Part shown: positions 45,790 through 57,652 of the stretch, piece after piece
Layout: the number at the start of each line of letters is the position of its first letter
Numbering within the stretch: position 1 is the first letter of the stretch
DNA from: Capillidium heterosporum
Lineage: Eukaryota > Entomophthoromycota > Entomophthoromycetes > Entomophthorales > Capillidiaceae
Reading direction: 5' to 3'
Length of the DNA stretch: 64,000 bases
NCBI GenBank assembly: GCA_016630905.1
Contig: WBMQ01000012.1
Span: forward strand, 496,001-560,000
Made by a program: the position numbers and the translations under genes
The notes under the pieces: generated by a model
What the model was told of the DNA's origin: nothing
Seen by the model: the letters and a program-made list of their open reading frames with translations, nothing else
The model's database searches: none

Positions 45790-47640
45790 CTCAACTAAAA
45801 GCCCTAACAGCATCTTCGATCCTCACCTCTAGGCCCCTCCTCCAAAAGAGCTATGATAATATCATTGAAATGGCGATAACCAATGAGCGTCCCTATCAAA
45901 CTGGAAGCCCTCACCAATGATGTTGTCGCTATGTCTACATAGAATGTAGGCGTATGGATCTCCAGTTTTTATTCTATTTAAATGATACATGATAACTTAA
46001 GGTCTAGTACTTGTTAATATATACTTTTCTAGATTGTGATGATAAAGGTTGAACTTGGCTGGCGTGAAGTGTATATCATGGCCTAACTGTATCTTGTCAC
46101 TTGTTTTGAGCTTTAGCCAGGTTGGTTTCGATTTAGTACTTTTGAGGAAGGGTTTTCCAAGCTTATAGCGTATAGAAGGAAAAGATGGGATCACAATGTC
46201 GACTAATATAAGAAGGGTTTACAGATAAAAATAGTATATTTACCACCTTTACTGGTGTTTAAGCCATACATTGATTTTTCAGTCTTGGGGAAAGTCATCT
46301 TAGCGTTGGTATTGAGCTCTTCATAGAAGCAAATCTTACCTTTGTATTGGCTACTACAACCTCCCCTTTGACAGTAGTAGTGGCACAGATTAAGTTCTAT
46401 TGGGTCAATTACTGCTTTAACTCTGGTGTAACTAGTTTGGTGAACTCAGGGACTCTTGGGTCGATTCTATAGAGAGTAGCAGAACCGATGGCAACAAATA
46501 TCCTACTAGATATCATGAAGGCATTCTTTGATAATTCAAAGATACTAGTAGCAGGGATAGTATTATGAACTTTGTACTGCTTAGTAACCTTATCGATAGT
46601 TAAGTCGAGCTTCCTTATAGTATTTTGTTTCATAGGATTCAATAATATCATCGAAGCACCTTGATTGTGCATTAAAGCCTTGAAACCATTAAAGTAAATA
46701 TTATTATAGAAGTTACCTGGTGCGGCTTTACTATGTGTTCACTGGAATCTAAAATTCTATCGATAAAGGTGTTGAACTCCAGTATTATCGTTTGTGTGAT
46801 TGAAAACTTTAATTCTAGACCTTGTAACGAACGATCAATTCTACTTATAGCTAACGTTTAGTTGGTCGTTAACGTCACTTCTATTGAGGCGAAAGGCCGT
46901 GGTAGATAATTGAGGAGTGGTTTTATCAATAAAATCATCAACTTCATCATTCATATCTTTTTAGTCAATGTCTAATTCATTTAATGACATTCAAAATTGC
47001 ATACCCACCTATTTTCTCAGCTTTAACGTGTTTGAAGTTCTTAGAGGTATAGTCCTGGTAAATAGCCTATAAATATATATCATTGATAAATTTTCGCATG
47101 GAGTTTAAATCTTTGGTTCATGGAGTGCTTTTATGAAATGCACCTTGAACAAAACCTTGCTGTTGAGATTGTCGAATTTCAGAAGCCATGAAGTCTGCCC
47201 AATATCTAAAGTATTTTGCTATCTAAATTGAAAGCAGATGTTACTTTCATTATATATCCAAGTGAAATATGCTATGCTCTAAATAGCCAAGTAAAGCTGC
47301 TCGTAAAATAGTATACGTTAAAAAACTACAGGTCCATATTTGCTTGAACCAAATGGTGCAAAGCAGGTACTTGGATATTTCCTTGAATTATAGTTGGCGT
47401 GACTGTCAACAAATCTATAAACTCTTGGTGATCAGTTTATAAAAAGTACAGGCATTTGAGGACCTTTCTACCTCTTTTAAAGATGTTGGTCTTTATATAA
47501 ATGGAGCTATAAAGTAATAGTTTCTTGAAGCACCATGTTTGTACAGATTTGCTTTTAATGACAGTATAGCTTTTTGTGAAGCAGGTCGGTTTTGAACTGG
47601 AATTAGTATCTCTGAGAATTTCGATGACAGCATTCAAGCT
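45790..47640 (-). pseudogene. Decayed multi-exon gene of unknown family
   Basis: Successive minus-strand stretches read as protein in the same order but different frames. From 5' to 3' they are: a segment starting at 47637 (NAVIEILRDTNSSSKPTC), QEFIDLLTVTPTIIQGNIQV, YWADFMASEIRQSQQQGFV, AIYQDYTSKNFKHVKAEK, DRSLQGLELKFSITQTIILE, a segment from 46672, then LCHYYCQRGGCSSQYKGKIC, VDIVIPSFPSIRYKLGKPF and KTGDPYAYILCRHSDNIIG. Two plausible short introns join pieces (46717-46681 and 46242-46202), but frameshifts near 46430 and 46865 and several stops break it. No family recognised. Confidence 0.5.
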
Positions 47641-48878
47641 ATCATTGACTCTATATGAAAGCCAAATATCTATATTGCTGACTTGGCTCTTCAGCTAAGT
47701 CGCATGTAGAACATCAGTTTATCTTATTTTTAGATAGCTCACATTGTGCTACTACCCGACAATGTGCTTCGAGTTACATTATTATCTATCCTGTTTCCAT
47801 TACCTCAAACCGCTGCTTGTTCACTCAATTTCACATGGGATCTATTTTTCTGTTATGGATATAGTTTTACATTCACTTTGGATTTCGGACCTTTCAATTG
47901 CTATCCTGTAGATTAATCATGTTCCACTTCGGCAATAGATTACTACAATCGTACCTTGTTGTCGGGAAGAATCCTCTTATACATTGCCAAGCTATGGTTT
48001 TCTCCAAAGACTACAGCCATTTTCTGATAAAGCTTGATAAACTTTTTCTAAAATAGTTTTAATGAAATTTACATATTCATTGACACAAAATGTCGATTTT
48101 CTAGCCTTCATTCACATAGTATTATCTTTTCATTTGAGCTTTAACAAAGTTTCACTTATAAATATGCAACCAAGGCAATAATTACTTGATTGCGATGCAA
48201 TTTACTATTTGCTGAAAAAACTTAAAAATCAACAGCAAGCTATGTCTAAGAACACATTTTTACCAACTCAAAGTATTTCAGATATACGTATAGCTTAGTT
48301 TTTAGAGTTTATGTTTATTAACATTATCGGAAACTTGTAGAAATATAGCTTTTAGTTCCCAATTTTACTAAAAACTTTAAAGGCAGCAACATATAAGCTT
48401 CATTCAATCTCAAATAAAAGGATTACTATAGCCACTAGGTTTTTTATCAACTTGTAAAGCTTGTAGCCACATGTCCAAGTCGTTGCGTATAAAAGCCCAA
48501 GTGAAAGGTATAGTATTTCCATCAGCTTTCATTCCATGCTCAGTTCAAATTAACACCTTTAAATATAGATATCCAAGTATATAGACTTCCATAATATGAG
48601 CAAAACCAAGGTCTCGTTTAGTCTTTACTCCTATAACTAAATTATATATCTAAGCTATCATACCATAGCCAATCTCACAAATATTCATTTGATATTGAAT
48701 AGTTATGCAACTAACGCAAATTAAGTTTTCCGCTGTCGCCTATCATTTGTTAAAACTATAACAAAATTTTACAGTTCAAAGCAAAATTTCGGAAATGGAA
48801 ATTAAGAAAACTTATCAGATTCCAACTATTGAACTTGAAACTTTTCAATCACCTTTGCCAAATCAAACAAGATTTAGT
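47641..48878. other. Spacer upstream of the She9-like gene
   Basis: AT-rich divergent region between the decayed gene and the She9-like gene. An in-frame ATG at 48795 precedes the chosen start by 28 codons. No other feature seen. Confidence 0.4.
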
Positions 48879-50704
48879 ATGAGCCGATTCCATCTTTCCA
48901 CCTATAAATTCACCATATCAAATTTGAACCGAAGGTTAGTGTTAAGTAGGAGTGGCTTGAGTAGTAGATCCAAGTAATTATTTATAGCAATCTTTAATTT
49001 TTAACATAGTTTTTTAGCTTTGACAAGTTAAATTTAAATTCAAGTAACCATTTTGAAGTTATTAAGTTTATTAAATGAAATTTCTTTCTTTAAAAGATGG
49101 AGGAAAAGATGAAGAAATTGAGGTAAGAGACTTTATATGTCTATATTTTTAAGCTTTCATTTTGATAGAGCGAAAAGGTAGATGAACTTGTACAGTTAGA
49201 ATTAGAAGTTTTAGACAGGGAACTTAAGGTAAAGATTTAACAACCTAATTTATATTTATAGTTATATTTTAAATAAGAAAGCTGAAATGCAACGTGACAA
49301 CCTGCTTTTTCAGTTGAAGGAGATGGAAGCTAAAGATAAAGCTAAAACTGAAGCTGTAGTTGAAATTCAAGCTCAGAATAAAGATAAAATTGAGGTAAAT
49401 TGGCTATTTAATACAACTGATTTATCTTTGAGTAGCCTCTACAACAAGTCAACCCGTCAGATCAAGTTCAAGGCAAAATCAATGCTACAGTCGAATCCCA
49501 ACCCGACGAGCAAGTAGAACCCAAAGTCGAATCCATACCTGATATCAAGATTGACAAATTGAATAACAATGCTGAATACAACAAATCTCTAGTAAAATAT
49601 ATACCTTATAACTACATTTTAAGTCAAAACTAGGAAGATCTAAAGTCTACTTTAATTAATTCAAGCCAACCACTGTTAAGCCATCCAGCTTTTATCAAAA
49701 CCTACGAGTCTTTACAAAGAACTTACACCCAAACAAATATCAATCTGCAAAAGTTAAAGGAGTACATCACCAAGTTGCAGCTAGAAGATATCAAAAAGTT
49801 TCCTTCCGATTCCAAATTGGCTATAAAAAGGCTAAGTAAAGTGATCAATGAGATCACTGGGTACACCAAAATCGAACAGCTGAAGTTAGATATCGATATT
49901 ATAAGTACCTTTTTAAAAATGTACATCTTTTTCTAAAAATTTATTGTAGCTAGCCAGTTTCAAACTTTGAAGCAGGAGGCAACCATACTGAAACAAGATT
50001 ACCAAACCAACTTGGACAAACGTAGCACCAACCAACAGCAAATCAACAAACTTCTACAGCGTAAGCACGAGTGGGATTCCAGTGATTTGTCCAAATTCAC
50101 CGAACTTTACAAAACCGAACATATCACCAACCAACTCGTGCAAACTTTGAAGAATTCGGTTGAGGCTAAGGAAAAAGAAGTCGAGCTCCACTACAACAAA
50201 TTGGTGGATGCTATTAGATATAGGTATCAAGAAGAACAACTATGGTCCGACAAAGTACGATCGACTTCTTCGTATCTAACTTTAATTTTGATCGCCATCA
50301 ACTTCTTAACCTTCCTGCTGGTACACGGGATCTTCGAACCCAATAAACGGAAGAAATTGATCGCCAAAGTCTCGGAAAACTTTGAAGAGGTAGTTGGTGC
50401 TAAAGTCGAGGTCATTGAAGTGGAATTAAATACAATAGATAAAAGTTTGTCCATGTTGAACGAACGACTGAACCAGTTGGATCTAAGGCTCGATGAACAA
50501 AAGAAACTAGATGCTATAGCAGAAAGTGTCAAAGTTATGGAAGTTGCCAAGAGTGATATAGTAGAAGAGAACAAAATTGAAACAGAAAGTTTATTTGCAA
50601 AGTTGGACCACCAACTACAATCCAAATCCCCTACCAACTTAATTTTACAGTCGGTTGGTGCTGGCATCTTAATAGCTGCCTTGACCTTACAACTATTTCG
50701 TTAA
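48879..50704 (+). CDS. SHE9: She9/Mdm33-like mitochondrial inner membrane protein
   Basis: Eight exons (48879-48973, 49018-49043, 49097-49122, 49169-49228, 49278-49394, 49436-49591, 49634-49904, 49950-50704) with introns of 41-53 nt join in frame to about 501 residues. The start is placed at the second in-frame ATG because the following 30 residues are rich in Arg, Ser and Leu without acids, as in a mitochondrial presequence. The family core is clear: RKHEWDSSDLSKFTELYKTEH, then YRYQEEQLWSDKVRSTSSY, a membrane segment (LTLILIAINFLTFLLVHG), EPNKRKKL and a C-terminal membrane segment. Long coiled-coil regions lie before the core. Yeast She9/Mdm33 shapes the inner membrane and affects fission. 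Two exons are only 26 nt long. Confidence 0.87.
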
Positions 50705-52259
50705 TAGCAATAAAGTGCGTTCTCTAATAAACTTGAAAATTCTGTATAGAATAAATACCCTTAAGCTGGTGCTAGTTAGTAGTAAGAATTTTAGCCACCA
50801 GAAGTAGTTTTCCCAAATCCTGCATATACATTATATTAATTTGTCAATTTTAAAGCTTTGAAAAATTACCTGTTGTAGCAGTTCAGCTTGGGTTTTCGAT
50901 TCCAATGATTGAGTTTGTAGACGTAGTTGAAGATCAAGTTGATGTCCAGGAACTGGGGTTGCAGTTTAGGTAGAGGAAGCTGGATAGGTACCGTGAAGTT
51001 GGATTTCTGGTCGTACAAAATGCGTTTAGAGTTGAAGCCCAAGTCCAAAAAATCACTTAAAATACTTAAATCGTTGCCAAACATCTGGAAGGATTCTTTG
51101 TCCTTCAATTTTAACTTGAAGTCTGATTTATCTCCAGCATCCAGTTGAATTTCTCTAAAGTCTTGGTTCACCATGCCATCTCCAACTAAACAGGAAGAAG
51201 GTATAGGTAATGCAGTTAGCTTAACGGTACCAAATAGTTTGTTCATGGCATCTTTCAGGTAGTTGATTTTGATATCGACATTCAAAAATTCCAATAAGCT
51301 GCGTTCGACTATCGATTTTGGCAACCTAGGTTCCGTACCCAAGAACTTGTAAAAGTAACTCAAACTGACCCACCCGTACTTTTCAATAAGACTAGGATCA
51401 ATGGTAAAACTAGGGGTCTGCCTCGAAACCTGTAAGAATATTTGCGTCGATACAACCTCCTTCTCCTTGTTTAAGTTGGTAGTAAAATTGAAGTGATTGA
51501 ACCGATCATCCAACTCACCTAGGTACAGGAAGCTTATCCAAAATTAACAAAAAATATTGAGATAAGGCTTACTATTTGGAAGAATTCAATTCGACACCCA
51601 AGCTGTTGAAAGTTTGGCGTACCGAGCAGTCATAGTCGTTAATATCCTGCTTCCAGTCAAAGTTCCCCACTGGGAACTGAGCGGTAGTCGAGGTTTCCGG
51701 TTTTGTCACCAGAAGTAGTTCGAGCTGAGGTTTAAACTTTCGTACATCTTTTCAAACATCATTAGTTTTAAAATATAAATCAAAAATATATACCTTCTAA
51801 TAGGTTAATAAGTCTCCACTCCTTCTTGCCCAATTTGTTCCTATTGCCTCTCCCTCCACCTTGATTGGAGTTACTCGCGTTGACAACTTTCAAATTCAAT
51901 TGAAAATTCTCCCTTGACTTGCCATTGTTGAAACTGATATCGACCTTACTTCCCCTATCCCGGTTCAAATTCAAATGAGAGGGGAAATTGAACCTCAATA
52001 CAATAGCTTTACTTTTACGAATCCCTTTTTTATTGACATTGGAATTTAAATTGAAGTTGTTGGTAATTGTTAAGTTGTTGGATATCCCCGTATAACCCAA
52101 GTTCAACTTAGTTGAAGTTAGGTTATTGTTGGAGGTGAAGGAACTCTTCAAGTTGGTTATCAAATCTATTAAAAAGTCGAGTTCCACTTGGGGATCTATA
52201 TCGATGGGTTCCAAGTCTTGGCAAGTTGGAGCTGGTGAGTTGGATAGCTTTGTGGACAT
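50693..52259 (-). CDS. Unrecognised 476-residue protein with a C-terminal membrane segment
   Basis: Four exons (52259-51794, 51747-51573, 51532-50870, 50819-50693; introns 46, 40 and 50 nt) join in frame to about 476 residues. The N-terminal 110 residues are rich in Asn, Ser and Leu. The middle contains beta-rich segments (for example YGWVSLSYFYKFLG and RLPKSIVERSLLEF). The last exon encodes WENYFWWLKFLLLTSTSLRV, a probable membrane anchor, with a short basic tail. The last 12 coding bases overlap the She9-like coding region on the other strand. I considered a TMEM231-like assignment but the key motifs do not match. No function assigned. Confidence 0.6.
50709..50714 (+). terminator. Possible polyadenylation signal of the She9-like gene
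   Basis: AATAAA five bases after the stop. It lies inside the last coding exon of the opposite-strand gene. Confidence 0.4.
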
Positions 52260-53271
52260 GGTTTTTTGGTAGAGTTGTGTTGGTTTGTTATGCTGTCGTT
52301 GTAGAATTGAGATGGTTGTGCAGATACTAAATTGGGTTTTGGGGTAAATATTGATTCTAATCTGCCAAATTACTTTACGTCATTCTATTTAGCTGCTTAT
52401 TTGTTTATTGGACAATTTTGCTCCAAGTCATTCGATCCCACATTAATACGCTTCAACCTTAATAAATATGAGTAGATGGTCTTTAGTTCAAATGGAATTA
52501 GGTAGATGGGTGAAATATAATCCTGAGGTAGAATAGGAAGGAAAGGCTAGTAATCAGATCGAATTATCAAGGAATCACAAGTATATATTTTTATTTTTAG
52601 ATGTTTACAGCATTATTCTATTTTAATGATATACAACTCAACCATTCAGAATTTTTATTGTCATGAGTACGATTTCCAACAATAGGTTATCAATTCTAGG
52701 AATATAACTCTCAGGTCTATATCATTCGAAAACTGGAGTAGAGGTAAATAGATTTCTATAAAACTTCAATATAAGGCATTTATATTTCTAAGCTGAAATA
52801 GCAACCTGTAATTCTTTAAATTTGATAGTTAACCCGATCTTTTTTGGTAAAAGTACAACCTAATTCCACCTATCCTTTTTTATTTAAACAAAAGCTCCTG
52901 GGGTGTTGAATAGTGTCTACTATTAGGCTCGTTTTGTTTTCCAAGATTTCTAATGAGATGGTGAATGCGATGTTTCGAATTTCTTTAGAGTGCGATATAA
53001 ACATGATTAGTCGAAAGCTGCTGCTGTGACTTTATTAGACAACAATTAAGATATATTTTTACAACTAGGCAGGTATCGTACAGCAGTTTGAGGATAAAAG
53101 TTAGTTAACTAGCGACAGCGTATTAAGGTGATAAAGGCTCAAGATAAAATAAAACTAAGATCTAAAATAGCAACTTTTTGTATTGAATTTTTTACACTAT
53201 TACAAGTATATTTTTGTACTTTGTAACCTTTATTTGCTATATACGAAATATCTCGGAATTTGAAAAGTTCT
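52260..53271. other. Spacer
   Basis: AT-rich DNA between the promoter of the unknown gene and the 3' end of the receptor gene. Nothing supported. Confidence 0.4.
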
Positions 53272-54518
53272 TTATAGTAGTTTAGTCCCTTCAATCAAAT
53301 GGGATGCCGAAAGCTCCTTATCCTCGACATCATCTTTTCTATCCATTTCACCAATTTCAACTAAGCAAACATTAGCTCCAATTCTATAATAAAGCTTACT
53401 GTTAATTTCATTCAAGGGACCATTTTGATTAAAGTACGTGTTCTTGAAGCCTCTGTAGCATTGATAGATGGCAATATGGAAGGTAGGATCCAATAAGAAA
53501 GCTATACAGTTAAAAGTACCGGCCAATTCTACATACAGATATCAATGTTAGATTCATGTAATAGATAGTATAAAACAGCACCTATACCGACAGCAGCCCA
53601 GTAGGTTACCCCATCGATCCTATTCCCAACTAAACCGAGGATCTTATCCAAGATGTAGCCTGATAGGCACAAAGTACAGAATAAAGGGTACAGCGAACTA
53701 AAGTAATTAATATACATTTACAATTCTAAATTACATTCGAAATATAAGCTTCTTGATAAACTTCTGTTGACCCGCGCTTGATAAATTGGTGTTAACATCC
53801 GAAGTTAGACGGGTAGTCATACTAACAGCACTAGAACTCTTCAATAGTTTTACAATGACCAAACTGGCTACGATAAAGCAGTAAAAGACAGCTAAGATCA
53901 TGGGGAAGATAACCAGTCCAAAGTTCAGATTCAGACCTACTGAGTAAGCCTTATCGAACCCACAAGCTTCGATGACATTTTTACCATAATAACCTAACCC
54001 TATTACTTCATTAGCACCTTCCTATATTGAAATACAAAAAATTTACCTAAAGGCACTATAGCTGATAAGAAAGCTATTGCGAGAGGAACGAGCCAGTAGT
54101 ACAGCTCCCACCTAGGGTTAAAATTCTTCACTTGTAGAAAGACAAGTTGGAGGTTAAGTGCTATAACTATATTCAAGAAGCAGTACATCTGCAGGCCGAA
54201 AACACGGTAGAACCCAATGAAGGTGCATGTAGGGCCAGTAGGTACCGTTATCAAAAATAGTGATACAAGGTGGTTGGTGAAGTCAAAGAAGACTATCCCC
54301 GATTGCAGTCTCAAACTTATACGGTTGATCAGATTCCTTTGTTTTATATCTATAAATTTTTTAAATGGGTCAGCGATAAGTTTTTAATAAACATTACAGA
54401 TCAGGGACATCAGAAGTAAGGGCACGGTTGACAGAACCATACTTAGGATGCTTAGTTTGGGTACCACCTCGAGGATTTTCAACGTGTTGGTGGGGATTTG
54501 GGATACTGGTGTCGACAT
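53272..54518 (-). CDS. Seven-transmembrane receptor, cAMP-receptor-like GPCR, intact copy
   Basis: Five exons (54518-54398, 54349-54047, 53999-53735, 53697-53588, 53528-53272; introns 37-59 nt) join in frame to 351 residues. Seven hydrophobic segments follow a short N-terminus. A cysteine at the start of TM3 (VPTGPTCTFIGFYRVFG) and one in the second outer loop (NVIEACGFDK) can form the usual GPCR disulfide. TM7 ends TFNCIAFLLDP. The arrangement resembles Dictyostelium cAMP-receptor-like fungal GPCRs, which sense extracellular signals and couple to heterotrimeric G proteins. The ligand is unknown. The C-tail is short and acidic. It is head-to-head with a close paralogue at 56033. Confidence 0.7.
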
Positions 54519-56032
54519 GGAAGTAAAAATTGATAGGTTTGGTTTTGTAAAGGTAGGGAAGATAGAAAGGTATCAAAAATCTTTTGGTTCTTAGCTTTCA
54601 ATTTGACTATTTTTATACAGGTATCGTACCGGTTTCAGTATTTTTTATTCAATATGGACTTGAAAGCTTCGATGGTGCTTATACCAATATATACGTTTCC
54701 ATAAACATACCATTTACGCTATCAAATGAATCTTTGTGGAGGATAAGATTTGATATACTGAATAGCAACTCCATATTTATACATGAGTATCAAGTTATTT
54801 TCGAATCCGATTAAACTAAAACAACGCTTCGAGCCTTGTTCTTAGCCAGTCAAAGACCAATTAGATATTTAAAGCCCACTAGACTTTCAACAAGGTAGCG
54901 AAAAGCTCATCGGAACTTCCCTGTCGCAATCTGCTAACTAGTTTTCATAGGATCAATTTAACCTAATTTGGTCGTCCTCGCCCCATCCTCCACCTCTTTA
55001 CAATCGGATAAATTATCGATATTTCCAAATGGGACTTTTTTATTCAAAAGTATAGTTTAAATCTGTTGGCTGAATGCAAGGCTGTTTCAAGCTGGTAGAT
55101 GCAATATTCTCTATTCCCAAGTGTCTATAAGTAGCTAAGCGGGATTGGTATCCAACAATTTCTTCGCCTTAAGCCATCTGGCTTAAATTAATGTTTAGGT
55201 TCTTGTATAGTGCTATACAAGTTCTAATGCGGTTTAGGATGCTTTACATGCCCCTTTTTGATGAATAAATTGACCACAAATCGGTTGACAATACCAGTTG
55301 CTCAAAGGAATTTTGAAGTTGAAGTTTGGATGGCCAGGATGGTCGGTTTACAATCCATACTTTGATAAATGTCACTAACAAGCTTGAAGCCTAAAAATAC
55401 ACTGGATAGGTATCCAACTTCCATTTCTATTACTCTTTCTATTGTATTTCAATTCAATGGCTGTTATTAGGATGCTTTGCCTGGCAATTGAATGTTGGTT
55501 GAAAAGCACAACTGATGAAAGCTATTAACAAAACTTTGACTTTAAGCTATTATGGCAAACAAGTTCAAGTTAGTGCAACTTCAGCTGCAAGCATCATGAA
55601 AATATTAGGTAGGTATAGCCTACTCCAAGCGGCTGAAGTTTTGTGACTGTACCAAGTTTCAGCGACAATGCAAAAGTAGCCTATAGTAGCATACTACATA
55701 TATTAGTCGGGCCATATAGGATATATATATGGCTCATATATTAGCTATTGACAAATTTTTATTAAAATCGGGCTAAAAGCCTAGACGGCAATAGGCGCCT
55801 ATCCAATTAAGTGTATATACATGTTTTGGAATAACCTAGCGTGCATTTAGCCCACGAAAATACAAATGGCTAAATATTTCAGCAAGTCGGGTATCGCAAC
55901 CTAGCCTAATATTTGAAACACGCGTACATCTATGAGAATTATATACAATCTTGTCCCTATCCAAAAACTATATTCTTCAAACTTGAGCTAAACTTTCCTA
56001 CACACTTACTTTTTCAATTCGAACGATTTTTA
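54519..56032. promoter_or_regulatory. Divergent spacer between the receptor pair, with clustered palindromes
   Basis: Should contain both receptor promoters. Perfect palindromes occur at 55169-55186 (TTAAGCCA..TGGCTTAA), 55202-55221 (CTTGTATAG..CTATACAAG) and 55791-55802 (ATAGGCGCCTAT). No gene seen. Confidence 0.4.
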
Positions 56033-57280
56033 ATGTCTACCAATATCCCCACCAACACGATAAATATACTCAAGGTGGTACCTATCTTGAGTAAAGTAAG
56101 TATTTGCCTCTCAAGTATACCTTTAATTATGATGCTCCTAATATGTAAGTTTTAGTTTGCTCTTTACCTTTTTTTCTAACAAAAACATAACCTAGATTAC
56201 TACCGTAAAGATCTAATTAATCGAATAAGTTTACGTCTGCAAGCTGGAATAGCCTTCTTTGACCTTACCAATCATATAGTCCTCCTTATTTCTGATAACA
56301 GTGCCTACAGGGCCAACCTGCGACTTCATATCATTTTACAGGGTATTCGGTCTACAGATGTACTGCTTTCTAAACCTAGTTATCGCCTTGAACTTGCAGC
56401 TTGTCTTTGTGCAAACAAAATCTTTCAAAGCCAAGTGGGAAGTTTACTACTGGACCATCCCTCTAATCATCGCCTTTATTTCAGCGATAGTACCTTACGG
56501 TAACTTTACTAGACTTTATAAGCAATTGAACTGATAACTTAATAAAATAGGATTGGGTTACTACGGGAAGAACATCATCGGGGCATGTGGATTTACTAAG
56601 GACAACCCGAACGCCATATATATAAACTTTAGTCTAGTGATTTCGGTGATGATAGTTACGATACTCTACTGCTTCATAGTCTCGTTGCTGGTCATTCTCC
56701 GATTAAATCAGAATATCCAGACTATAAAAGACAACGCCCATCGTCCTACCGGTCCCATTATCGGCAATAGGGTCGAGTTGGAACTGTTCTTAAGGCGACT
56801 GATTCTTAGAATGTAGCTATTTTTGGATTGAAATGCGATGCTTATAATTTTAGTTCACTGTACCCCATATTCTGTATCATAGCTCTATCGGGGTATGTAG
56901 TCGACAAGTCTTTGAACCTGGCTGGTATGAAAGTGGACGGTGTAACTTTTTGGGCTGCTACTGCAATTGGTATTATTTTCTATAGAAAGAAATGTCCTTA
57001 CTGATCTATCTCAGAACTATCTGGAACTTTCAACTGTATCGCTTTCCTATTGGACCCTACCTTCCAGATAGCTTTTGTAGATTGGCTCAAGGCTACCAAG
57101 GAATACTTCAAGGGTAAGAGACCCGAACCTACTGTCAACGCCGATAGTAAGTTTTTTTTGTTGAAATAAGAGCTTAACATTATGACAGTTGAATTGGAAT
57201 CCAACAACAGTAAGAAAGATTTGGTCGTGAGTGAGCCTAAGAATCAGATCGAACTGATTAATGAAACCAAGTTCTTTTAA
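56033..57280 (+). pseudogene. Seven-transmembrane receptor paralogue with a single frameshift
   Basis: Six exons can be placed by comparison with the minus-strand copy (56033-56144, 56196-56499, 56551-56812, 56854-56969, 57015-57146, 57189-57280). Exon 2 has 304 bases against 303 in the intact gene: one extra base near 56290-56298 separates TNHIV from LITVPTGPTC and shifts the frame. Everything else is open, including GACGFTK in the outer loop and TFNCIAFLLDPTFQIAF in TM7. A sixth exon gives a longer acidic tail than in the intact copy. It may be a very young pseudogene or an assembly error in a working gene. Confidence 0.7.
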
Positions 57281-57652
57281 AAGTTTGTATCAGCGTATGA
57301 TATAGTTCAATAAAGTGATAGGTGTATTATTATCAGCTTCAAAAATTGTATAGTTATTATATTATAAGCTTGTTTTCGATTTCAAGTACTTGTATGTATC
57401 TTTATATTAATAATGGCTATCTTACACTCGAGAAGCTTTTGTCGTCCACTGGCCTATAGTAAATTTGACATCACTTATCCTAATACATTCTGTAGGTATA
57501 GAACTAAAAGCTTGATTCAACATAAGGATTTAAATTGGACATACTAGTACTACTAAGTAGTGAAAGATATGCCACCCTCTAAGTGTATTAGTTTTCAGGT
57601 ATGGAAGGTGACTGCTTTTGGAAACGTAAATTTGAAGAGCTCTTGGTATTAA
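57281..57652. other. Short spacer 3' of the receptor paralogue
   Basis: Contains AATAAA at 57309-57314, a possible polyadenylation signal. No gene. Confidence 0.35.

Noticed and set aside
50693-52259. TMEM231-like identity for the unknown tail-anchored protein
   Set aside because: Only the C-terminal aromatic membrane segment is vaguely similar; the N-terminal membrane segment and core motifs of TMEM231 are absent.
54584-54814. 76-codon plus-strand frame in the receptor spacer
   Set aside because: No ATG at its start, no motif and no counterpart next to the other receptor copy.
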